The notes below the pieces were generated by a model, which worked only from the letters and a program-made list of their open reading frames with translations, was not told the origin of the DNA and did not search any database. The translations under genes and the position numbers were made by a program. Positions 14,541 to 24,500 of a stretch of DNA of 64,000 nucleotides are shown here, piece by piece. The stretch lies in contig NMRA01000175.1 in NCBI GenBank assembly GCA_002633005.1, positions 89,334 through 153,333 on the forward strand. The letters are read 5' to 3'. Each line of letters starts with the position of its first letter. Positions within the stretch are counted from its first letter, which is position 1. The DNA is from Phoronis australis. Taxonomy: Eukaryota; Phoronida; Phoronidae.

Positions 14541-15074
14541 TTTGTTTTGTGGGAGTTTTTGTAGTATCGCAATATGATTTTGAAACCTGCTTGGAATGGC
14601 ATCTTCATTGTGTTGCTTCTGAGGTTACATGTTTTTGTTACCCTTGTCATTCTTAATGTTATTGATGGAAAATTTGCGACTCCATGCATGATGCGCAGAT
14701 CGAAGGGGGAACATTCAATTTGGTATAAACATTAACATTGTGTGTACTTTATTTAAAATTCTAAATCTACCCAATTGCTGCTGTATTTTGACACAGGGTC
14801 TATGATACAATGGTTTAAATTTTGAGACAATAGAGTGTCAAAATGTAGTTTTCCACTTAGGATAAAGACTCAGAGTATCACTGAAGTATCACCAACAGTC
14901 TTCTCGCAAACATGATTACAGGCTAAGACATTTTTTCTATTTTCATAAACGCATATACATTGTACATGTTCTTTGTTGATACGACCTGAAGTAGACTGTG
15001 AATACAGCCAGTTTTAGGGACTGTCTATCTAAGCATATGGTACTTGGTGGCCAGCACTGTGTTTCAGTGAAATT

Positions 15075-15430
15075 CATAGGCAGATTTATGAGGGTGGGCC
15101 CGAGCCACCCCCCCCCCCCCCCCCTTGGCTACCGGAAAAATATAAAACAGCAAGATCTTGAGGAAATACTTAGTTGATTTACTAACCTGATAATTAACAT
15201 ACGGTTGAAACAAGATTTAACAATGTGGGTAGTTTTAGTTTGTGGGGCTCAAACCAGATTGCAACTGTCCATGTCAGGTCGCCGGCGGAGTGAATCGGTT
15301 TCCCATTTCTTTGGGTTTTTTTTCGAGCCCTCCTATATTTTAGGTTGGGTGCGCCACGCAATCGTGCTTTGTGCGATTCCCGGAGACAAAATGTTGGGCC
15401 CGCCCCCTTATGATATTCTGGATGCGCCAC
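15075..15430. mobile_element. Non-autonomous DNA transposon with 7-bp target duplication and a 17-C tract
   Basis: The direct repeat TGAAATT flanks the element exactly (15068-15074 and 15431-15437). The imperfect termini are CATAGGCAGATTTATGAGGG and, reversed, GTGGCGCATCCAG. Both ends lead into GGGGGCGGGCCC-type sequence, a common layout of hAT-like non-autonomous elements. A run of 17 C lies at 15108-15124. No transposase is encoded. Confidence 0.65.
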
Positions 15431-15437
15431 TGAAATT

Positions 15438-16229
15438 TCAGTTCAACTTGTTTCAAGGTTCGGAGGTGAAGTTCATAAAATTACCCGAGGCAATAAATGG
15501 GATCTCCTTGGGCTAAAGCTTCATGTATATTTTAGGAATGCAATGGTTGATCGGAGTGTCTCCCTTCCTGCTGATCATCTTATCCGGCTTGTAAACAACT
15601 GATAATCAAGTTCTGTACAATTATCAGCTTAGGCCAAAACAAAACGAGTTAAGAAGTAGATTCTCATGTGGGTATTAAAGGCATCGAGGTATTTTTAAAC
15701 AATTGTAAAAAGTATGTGGTGTGATTCGTATACCAGTAAGAGATCCCAGGCCATAACGGCAGCGATTCCCAGTCAAATAATTGGGGAATTATGTTTTTTC
15801 ACAGCTTTAAAATGACCGTTTAAGAAATGCGTGGGTCACATGTTTACATTGCTTTTTGTTACCAATATTTTAAAACCTCGATAGTATTTAAAATTTCAAA
15901 TTTCCTTCTAAAAATTCCCCAGCTTCCACAAGGCCTGAGCGTGCTTTTGTTTACATATCGTTCATCATCAATATGGTGGACCACATGTCACGTGCTGTCT
16001 GACTTGCGAGTATGGTTGTGTCGCCTCTATGTATATAGCTCATTGAATAACTCTGCCTTCACTTCTTATGACCTAGAAATAACTGAGCACAGGGTTGTTA
16101 TGTATTGAATGAAGATAAAACTCACAGGTAAAGTGGATAGTTTTAGTGCAATATTTGGATGCGTCAAATTTTGAGGCCTGTGCCATTTGTTGTATAGTCA
16201 TGCTGGGACATCTATTGTTTGTTTTGCAG
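15438..16229. other. Gene-free stretch upstream of the XKR leader exon
   Basis: Presumed intron or promoter sequence. Short ORFs here have no recognisable similarity. The only functional signal I see is the splice acceptor at its right end. Confidence 0.5.
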
Positions 16230-16366
16230 GCAACTTCCATGCAAGGAAAAATGGATGTTCCAACAAGTGTGTTGCGGAATGCAGTGATTCAGCATGTGAA
16301 GGTTACCTTAGGGAAGTTATAATCTCTTAAACAAAGAGCTCACCACCACCACCACCCTTTGCTGTC
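16230..16366 (+). promoter_or_regulatory. Probable spliced 5' leader exon of the XKR gene, with an open stretch
   Basis: A strong polypyrimidine-AG acceptor (TTGTTTGTTTTGCAG) ends at 16229. From 16230 the phase that begins mid-codon stays open for 32 codons, is Cys-rich (NGCSNKCVAEC, SACEGYL) and stops at TAA 16328-16330, 36 nt before the XKR ATG and in the same frame. A (CAC)n run follows. This is either a 5' leader with an upstream ORF, or the end of an upstream coding unit. Confidence 0.45.
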
Positions 16367-18619
16367 ATGGTGATCTATCGTATTGCAGCGTGTGTTGGTT
16401 TGTGTCTTCAGTTCTTGGAGACAGGAAGTCAACTATGGGCTGCTGTGGAATATTACCAAACATTGCGTCTGACTACGTGGTTCGTTGTACTCACAGTCAT
16501 CATCTTGTTACCATTGTTTGTCACAAATATCGTCTCACTGGCTTTGGTATTCAAACAAATGGACTTTGAAGAGAAGTGCTTGGGACGTCTGGTTTGCTGT
16601 GGCTTTCACTTTGTACAGTTTGGACAACTATGGAGGTTGTTTAAACTGCTGCTTGCCTATGATGTCATTGACTGCAAAGAGTTCAGCGTATTAAGACTAG
16701 GACAGTTTTTCACCGGGAGTACCATCTTTGTCGTGGTACAGTGTTACTTAATGGTCACTCTTAACCACTGGTCAGTGGCTGCCATAATCAGTCTGGTGGC
16801 AAGTTTGCTGTCCGGAGCGTCTGTCCTGATGCTGTACAGTACACCGCGGTCAATAATACCTGGCTCATCGTTGCTCCACCTGCAGGGGGTGGTTCGCTTT
16901 CTGTGGGCGTTCTTCATGTTGTTGTCAAGGTTTGTTGCGTTAGCAATGTTCACAGCCACTTTGAATAACTGGGTGATACTTGTTATAGGCTGTCACTGGG
17001 CAGTTATGTTCCTGTGGAGTCAAGCTCAAGAAATATTTCTGAAGAAGGATGCCAAGGAAAAAACGTGTCTATCACGCTGTGGCGATGCTGCTCGGTGTTA
17101 CGTGATGTGCTTTGATCTATTGAGCGTCACTCACAAAAGGAAATGGAAAGTTTTGTTTGTGTATTACACAATTATATTGGCAGAGAATGCCCTCATGATC
17201 ATTGTGTGGTTCACTGGATTGACCAATCCGAGTCAGCGTAAGGACTGGTACGCCATACCCAGTATAGTCACGGTCTTCTTCAGTTTCATCTGTGGCTTCA
17301 TCTTCATGCTCATCAACTTTAAATGTTTTACTAATAATAACGCCACGCCCGTCACTTTTGTAGCCAATGAAAGTGATCTGAAGGATATACTGAGTAATTT
17401 GGATTACATTCACGAGGACCTCATCTGGGACACATTTGGTGATGTGTCAGCCAGGAGTTACAATTCTTGCGAGAGAAGTCCTACATTTCTTATTGTGCCG
17501 AAACGTGCAGTTCATAAGAGCACAGTGGTTAACAGAGCTTTGCATGAATCGGTTGCTTCAAATAGTAGCCTTGCCAGCAGTGTTGATAAACCAACTCGGA
17601 AAAAGCGGCAACTACCGCAAATCCCACAGCAGAATAGCAGGACAAACTTGATATTGAATAAGAGTGATACCTTTGATGTACATCAGGATACGGGGTCAGT
17701 TTTAAGTCTGGGAAGTACGGATGTAACGTATCACAAGTTGTCCAATGGAGTTGAGCGTAGCTCGTCCAATAGTCGTAACACGCATACATTAGACACCAGT
17801 TTACCGAGTAGTATATCTGAGAGTCCTGAGGCTAAACCATTTGTGGCCACCATGAAGATCACAAATGCTGGTCGTAAACTGCCCGTAATTCCCGGAAGTG
17901 GTGGCGTTAGTGCATTCGATGATGCACAATGCTACGAACTGGAAAGCTGTGTGACAATTAAAAGCGAAAAACATGGAGAGTCTGTGGAGAGTCTGTACCA
18001 GTCGGGTCAGTCTTCATCTTCAGGTACCCCAGATGACTTCACCATAACAAAGTCTCGCGGCTTTGATTACCATGGCAACCAATGGGAAATTGAATCCAAC
18101 AATAGCAATGTAGCATCAGATTCTGACTTTGCCATGACATGGCCACCATCAAATCCAAAATTCACAATTGAAAATTTGACAAATATTCCAAATATGACTT
18201 CTGACCCTTATGAGTCAGTCAGTGCATGGTTGGAACGAATTAATAAACCGTGCAGAGCAGAAGTGAGTGTTGATAAGACAGATGAGGAATCTCATGTACA
18301 AAATTCTGTTGGCACTTTTAATGAGACAAATAAAGTTGTGAATGGTGTCGCTAACGGAGACAATTCCCAAGTGTGCAATGCTGATGAAGACAATAGGGGG
18401 CGATACAGTATAGGTCATGTAAAGAGTCCTCCATTGAATAAAAAGAAGCAGAGTTCATTGATAAACATCTTTCGGCGTTTTGGTAGTCTACACAGTGATC
18501 TAGGTGAGCGAAGGACAAAAAGTAAGAAGAAGAAGAAAAAGTTTAGGCAGATGGAACAGAGGATGATACAGCGGCAGCAAAGACCAAGACGTGTCATAAG
18601 CATAGAGTCTATGGTGTAA
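16367..18619 (+). CDS. XK-related (XKR/CED-8 family) membrane protein, probable phospholipid scramblase
   Basis: A 750-residue uninterrupted ORF. Residues 1-325 form the XKR membrane core, with hydrophobic segments near 3-20, 37-63, 110-131, 134-157, 175-197, 201-217, 260-284 and 296-317. It has XKR-type sequence such as GRLVCCGFHFVQFGQLWRLF, SRFVALAMF and VYYTIILAENALMI. Family members (CED-8, vertebrate XKR4/8/9) scramble plasma-membrane phospholipids and expose phosphatidylserine, often after caspase cleavage in the C-terminal tail. The tail here (about 326-750) is unusually long, rich in Ser/Asn, ends with a Lys-rich stretch (KSKKKKKKF) and terminates ESMV. The start has a good context (GTCATGG), and the same frame is closed by TAA at 16328-16330. 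A splice acceptor at 16228-16229 indicates a spliced 5' leader. Which XKR paralogue it is cannot be decided by eye. Confidence 0.92.
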   Translation: MVIYRIAACVGLCLQFLETGSQLWAAVEYYQTLRLTTWFVVLTVIILLPLFVTNIVSLALVFKQMDFEEKCLGRLVCCGFHFVQFGQLWRLFKLLLAYDVIDCKEFSVLRLGQFFTGSTIFVVVQCYLMVTLNHWSVAAIISLVASLLSGASVLMLYSTPRSIIPGSSLLHLQGVVRFLWAFFMLLSRFVALAMFTATLNNWVILVIGCHWAVMFLWSQAQEIFLKKDAKEKTCLSRCGDAARCYVMCFDLLSVTHKRKWKVLFVYYTIILAENALMIIVWFTGLTNPSQRKDWYAIPSIVTVFFSFICGFIFMLINFKCFTNNNATPVTFVANESDLKDILSNLDYIHEDLIWDTFGDVSARSYNSCERSPTFLIVPKRAVHKSTVVNRALHESVASNSSLASSVDKPTRKKRQLPQIPQQNSRTNLILNKSDTFDVHQDTGSVLSLGSTDVTYHKLSNGVERSSSNSRNTHTLDTSLPSSISESPEAKPFVATMKITNAGRKLPVIPGSGGVSAFDDAQCYELESCVTIKSEKHGESVESLYQSGQSSSSGTPDDFTITKSRGFDYHGNQWEIESNNSNVASDSDFAMTWPPSNPKFTIENLTNIPNMTSDPYESVSAWLERINKPCRAEVSVDKTDEESHVQNSVGTFNETNKVVNGVANGDNSQVCNADEDNRGRYSIGHVKSPPLNKKKQSSLINIFRRFGSLHSDLGERRTKSKKKKKKFRQMEQRMIQRQQRPRRVISIESMV

Positions 18620-18746
18620 TGCTTGTGTAGGACATGTCATTGGCATAGAGTCTATGGTATGAGGCTTGGGGAGGATGTCTCATTGGCATATAGTCTGTGG
18701 TGTGAGGTATGTGTGTGGCATGTCATCACAATTGAATCTGTTGTGT
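18595..18746 (+). repeat. 43-bp tandem repeat overlapping the XKR stop codon
   Basis: Units lie at 18595-18637, 18638-18680 and 18681-18723, plus a partial fourth to about 18746. The conserved heart is CATAGAGTCTATGGT. The first unit holds the last eight XKR codons and the TAA; the others lie in the 3' UTR. Because 43 is not a multiple of 3, each later unit is in a new frame relative to the ORF. Confidence 0.85.
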
Positions 18747-20603
18747 CATTAACATGGCACCTTTGACATGCCAACTGATGCAGCACAATTTCTATGTTTT
18801 CAAACAGCTTGACATTGTGCTGATTGACACTCTTGTTCTTTGTGAATTGCCTAGCCGTCTTAATTGTAATGCAGCCATCTCAGACTTCATAGGGTCCCAA
18901 GAATTGTTTATCAAGCATTCTTTCATCTTGTCAGTTTGTTTTGTGTCAAAGAAAGTGTTAGCATATAGTTTACGGCAATGTGTGAAATGTAAGTGTCATC
19001 GACGAGTCTCTGGTTTATAACCTCATTAATATGCGACATGTCATATTTGTGTAGACACCTGACGAGAGATAATATCACAGAGACGTCACCAGATTTATTT
19101 CAGTTATACTCAGGCATGAAACTTGAAACTAATTTTTTTGCTTAACTTCTAGGTAAAGCCTCGTCGTCTGTGTAATTTTTAACTACAGCAGTTTTGATAT
19201 TTTATGTGGAACAGACGCTGACGGAAAATGCCAAGACACTGGTTCAAAGTTCCACTAATTAATTAGTTTAGTCAGGCTGAATCATGCACCGCCCGTGATG
19301 GATTCAAGTTGAGGTGTAAGGGTATTATAATCAAAAAGTGATTACAATGTCAGGCCACTTGCTGTGTTGATTATTGTGCAGTCTGTCAAAATGCTGTTCT
19401 TTTTTTGTTGTCAGTCTTCAGTTAGTTTGCTATTATTGTGGAACAAGTGCTGTCAACCATTCACTTGTTTGTTGAGGCCATTTGTGGACAAAGTTTAACA
19501 GCTAATAGATGAAATAAGTCCATTTAAAACTGCATTTTGTCCTGTTTAAATGGATCGATCATCACCAATTTTCTCTTCCACTAAGTTTACTTCACAGATT
19601 CTTAAGACTCAGCTTGACCTGATCTGTCCATGAGGGGTTCATTCAACAGACCTAAGCTGCCTGTGGGAAGTGTGTCTGCACCTGTCACAACCTCCTTGGA
19701 TGCAGGCATGAATCGTGCAATGAATTCATTATTTATTCACTATAATAGTAACTGTGTGTCCAGTAGTGTCTATGCAGAACTGTGGTTTTACATGCAGTTC
19801 TGTATGTCAGTGTTAATGTTAACCAGTCAGTTGTATGCCGTCAAATTAAAAGCTTTTAATATAATTTTAATGTATGTGTACTTTTTAGTGGCACAAGGCA
19901 CTGGCTAATGACTGAGTGTAACCATGTTGCAAGTGTTTAAACACACAACAAGTCAGTGCCAGGCATCAGTTCCGCTATGGTTCTGGTTCTCCGTGTACGC
20001 ACTTTTTGAAAGTGAAGAAAGTGAGCAACATCCTGTTCAAGAATTGCCAATTTAACATCACCAGACAGTGAAAATGGAAATAATTTACACTGTGGCATGA
20101 CATTTTTAGTTTAGGAAATAATGTCATATGAGGGCTAAAAGCACGATGTATTGATGGATACGGATTTAAAAGTCACTAGTAAATCAATAATTGAAATCTT
20201 TTACTAACAGGTATTGGCACCAGATATATCCATTCAAAGAAAGAAAAGGATTCTTTGTTTGAGGGTGGGGTAACTCCAGCTCTTTAGCACCCCATCTAGA
20301 TCTGTTGGTGCAATGCATACTGGTGGATAATTGGTGCTGTAAATCTAGAAACAAGACCTTTAGGAAACTGGCAAATTATTTGTAAATTTTCATTGTGTAT
20401 TCGTTAAAGCCTCATACAGTCCATTTTTGATATTAACCAATCCATTTTTGTATGGAAGTCGTTTTGGTAATTTTTTATTGCGCCGAGTTAGTGTTAAACT
20501 TAACACGATTACAGTGTGGAGGTCAGTGAATGTCTGATGAATTCACTTCAACTGTGAATTCTCGTTTCATTGATAACTTTGACTGTATGTGACTTTAATC
20601 AAA
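18747..20603. other. XKR 3' UTR and downstream sequence
   Basis: No coding sequence recognised. ATTAAA at 19845-19850 is the first reasonable + strand polyadenylation hexamer I noticed after the XKR stop. It is not proven to be used. Confidence 0.4.
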
Positions 20604-20876
20604 GGTCTGTCTTGTGAAAAGTGACTCAAGATAGTCTGAATCTTGGTCGTAAGCTCCTACTTTACAATTCCTGAACATAGACTCAACTGTGCTATTGTTT
20701 GCATATCACAGCCTAGACATAATTTTTACAAATATCTCAATAACTAGCGGTTATGGGTTCATTCTCAGAGACTTGGCACTTTACTAAATGTGAGACTTTA
20801 TAGTTTTTAATAGGTCTGTGGAGCACAACACCGAATTTCTGACTCAAGTCTTGAGTCACTTCTCATGAAACAGACC
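20604..20876. mobile_element. MITE with ~35-bp terminal inverted repeats
   Basis: The left end GGTCTGTCTTGTGAAAAGTG continues with ACTCAAGA. The right end, reversed, reads GGTCTGTTTCATGAGAAGTG and continues ACTCAAGACTTGAGTC, which is itself a palindrome. It lies between the two convergent genes, downstream of the IFT172 stop. Confidence 0.6.
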
Positions 20877-21577
20877 CCAGTTCTGGTGATTGCAGAACAT
20901 TTAGTTTGAAATGTATCTTACACATTCTTGCCAAAATGCCAACTATTTAAAAAATCCCAGTGAATTCGTTGATTTTCATGTTTTTGCATTAAGTAACATT
21001 ATGTTAATCCTCAACCTGCCATGGTGTCTGTACATAACTTGGAAGATAGGAACTAGACTACATTAAGGCTGTACTCCTGTGTATTATTGTATGAATAATA
21101 GACGATCGATCGTGAAATACTTATATTTTGCAGGTTGCCATGCATTTCCAAGTACAGATCACAAAATATAGTCACACAAATAGAATAATTTAACATTGAG
21201 AAACAAGTCAACTGCAATTTAAACACCCAACCCATGGCTATTGTTTCGGTACATATATGAACTTCAGTGGCAAGCAATGTTTAGTTTCAAAACCTGTGTT
21301 GATGACAAAACGTATCGCAAGGGAAGAAGCTTAATATAGGTATTTTTGGGTTTATGGACCCATTTCAAACTTGCATCTTGGTGTTAAATTCACAATATCC
21401 AAGTGGAAACTAAGCCCTTACATTTCCCAGGGCCTAAAAAATGGGTAGACAGGACATGGTGGCTAATAGTCACTGGTCCATGTGATCAGTCGTTGCTATT
21501 TTGTAAAAGCTTCCCATTTCATTGTAATTACTGTCTGCGTCTTGAAAATGGCTGCACACGGGTTGAATCCTGGGGTC

Positions 21578-24500
21578 TCACTGAAATGAGTAGCTCGGGT
21601 TAGGCGTGGCCCCACACCACTGACCTATGAACTTGAGTACATCCTGGCACTCTGTACTGTGGGAGACCTGCAACAGAGGGAGTGACTGCATGGTTTACAA
21701 TGATTTTATATGAACACTTCAAAAGGTGTCCAAGAGAAAATATCAAACAAGATAATTACAATACTAATCAATGTCTCAGAATACCAGCATAAACACATTT
21801 TTTCAAGGCTTAATAAATTACTGAATGATGCAAGTGCTTGAATTAGTCTACAATAAGTGTTTGATGACAGTTGTGCTGATTTCTGAACATTAATAGTGTT
21901 AAGCTAAACTTGTGAATTATGAGACCAAACTCGTATTTCTGTCTTGTGCCCGTAAGTCAACAAAAGAAGTTGCTCTTGAACTTCGTTGGACATGAATATA
22001 ATTAAGTGTTAGTACTCTCTTGCGTCGCGTAACTTTATGACTTCAAGACAAGGTTGGGTACCCACCAATGCTCCAACCTGAGATTAAAAATACTGCATCC
22101 AATCCAGAATAATTCAGTGAAGTGCTGATTAATGATGGCAAAAATTAATTGGATTACTTCCAACCCATTCAATTACATGGTGAGTGATAGCATATTATTA
22201 TACTATTAATTCTGTAACAGCAATCACTGTCAATATGGCAATGAGCCAACAAGTCAGTTTTAGCTGGTATGGACCGTATAAACAAAGAGTACCTTGGTGG
22301 CCATAAGGAACTTATTCCAATCATCTTTGTTGGCTGCTTTACCCGGTCGCTTGAACTCTAGCTTGTTCCTGAGCACTGGGTAACCTGCAGAGGAATAAAA
22401 CAAGTCAGCACTCACAAGACAGCAGCGAATTAAATATCAAAAGCGTCATTAATAGAATTAATCGATGTGCCATTTATTACTTTTTGCTTTACACAGTCAC
22501 TCTGCCAAATTAATTTTTAACGATAAGTGATCTAATTTCAATCAATGGGAAAGTCATCACGATTCCTATTATCACTCGCAGGCAAATCAGACGAGCTATT
22601 TTTAACACGACACGGAAAAGTTGAAAAATGGGAAAGAAAGGTGTCGCAATATGCACGGAAGTGCATGCTAATTCTGGCTTACCTGTTATTACACAAGGTA
22701 GAGATCTGATGCCAGTGTGCGCTGCCACCAGCGAGGCCTCGTATGTGTCTCTCTCATCAGAAGGCAGCACTTGCTCCACCTTCTGGTCCATAGAGACAGC
22801 AAGCACCCACTCTTTTAGTTCCTCGTGCTGCGCCTCCTGGTGACATTGAAACACATTAGCACGACCACAACAACTGGGATGGCTAGTACAAAGTACAAGG
22901 ATAACTCGGACACTACAGCCATGCCTGTTTTGAACAAGCATTTCCAGTAAACTGCACCTAGTCATAGACTAATTTTCACAGTTTCACACAAAAAACAAAA
23001 TTGGTTACACCAACATCATATCACAAAAGATTGTCAAGATTGTGCAGCATTCAACTTACGCTCAGGTGTGGTTTTTCTGGCAGTGGGATCTCAAATGGAA
23101 CATCTGTGTCATTGAAGTCGCTGTTGTCTATCATATCCAGAGAACCTTCCTCTATAGCCTGCGGTTGACAAGAAATAGTATATATCGTGAACTCAATTTG
23201 AGCAACTTGGACCATACATTAGGATTTCACAGACTTTGTAGGCACATACATGTCTACAGCTCCCTGCTTACAAAACTAAATGATAACAAAGATGTCATGC
23301 TTCATCACAAGAATCTTGGTTAATAGCAATTCTCTAGTAAACCCCAATAAACTGAAATGGCCTCTGCCACTTAATGGCGATGCAGTTGGCAGATAAATGC
23401 TCAGCACCATCAATTGTTCATGGGGCTGTGCTGAACTTGTTCACAAAAAATATTCAATGTCACAAAATGTCTGTGAAAGAAAGAAACTTAACATTTTATG
23501 TCTATATCAACTTTGCCAGTCTTGCCGCCAGACTTGGAGTCAAACAGACTAGGCTGCTTTTATGACTGCTCAAAAATGAAGAGTTGTATGACAAGTGTTA
23601 AAGGAGAATGCCACCCGATTTAATTAGTCTTTTTTACTGTATTAATCGGTCTATATCCACATCGCCTCTTATACGGTCGATCTCACTTTGCCGAGAGGTG
23701 TCACGTTAACATGTGAGGAAGGTGAGAAACGACGCAGGTTCGTCTGCAGAGTGAATGCCGCTACATTGCGGTGCATCGTTCCTGCTTGTACGAACTATTA
23801 AGCAGGGCTTGGAATGACCAATGACAAAAAACGCGGAAACTTTGAAACTTTAACGGCCCAAATCATTGCCCGATAACCAGCCTAGAACTGGTCAATGTGA
23901 CAAAAATCGGGAGGACTAAANCGTCCTTTTAGCTCGCCCGTCTACTCCCAACCCACACATTTTTGGCTGCAGAGCGGTAGTATTTGTCACCGCGGTTAAC
24001 AATAACACGAGACGCCATTGAAAATCACACCACGCTATCCCAGATGCCCCGGCAATGTTGACAATTTACGTTCCTCCGAACATAAAGAGCAACTTCTGCT
24101 TTTCGAGGTGAACGTCGTCTGCTACGCCACGGTAAGAAAGGAATTTGCCGCGGAAATTTTATATCAAATCCGATTTTTTTACGCGGAAATATTATAAAAA
24201 AGCACATTTGAAAAAAGCGGAAATCCGCGTTTCCGCGGAAAATTCCAAGCCCTGATGAAGCTGCAAAGGAAGCGGGTATATTGTTTTTTCGACTTCCTCA
24301 AGAGCCCGAAATGCTTAGGAAGTGGCTCGCGGTAGTGAAGAGTGAAAGGTACGCTGTTAATAGCAAGTATGAGGCCGTGAAACATCTCCGTGTCTGTGGC
24401 CGACATTTCGTTGACAGCGACTTCTCTGGCAAATTCCGGCTTACCAAAGAACTATCCATACGTTCTGTTGCCTGTTCATGTTCATGGCGCCTCTCTCGTA

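Larger units (their letters stand above)
9081..15067. other. Gene-free stretch
   Basis: AT-rich, with no recognisable coding sequence or RNA gene on either strand. It contains only the CTCF-like sites listed separately and scattered low-complexity T/A runs. Confidence 0.6.

Noticed and set aside
21555-21580. B-box-like GGTTGAATCC on the + strand
   Set aside because: No A box at the right distance, and the site overlaps the end of the last IFT172 exon.
22510-22965. 151-codon - strand ORF
   Set aside because: It contains IFT172 exon 37; the flanks are intron.
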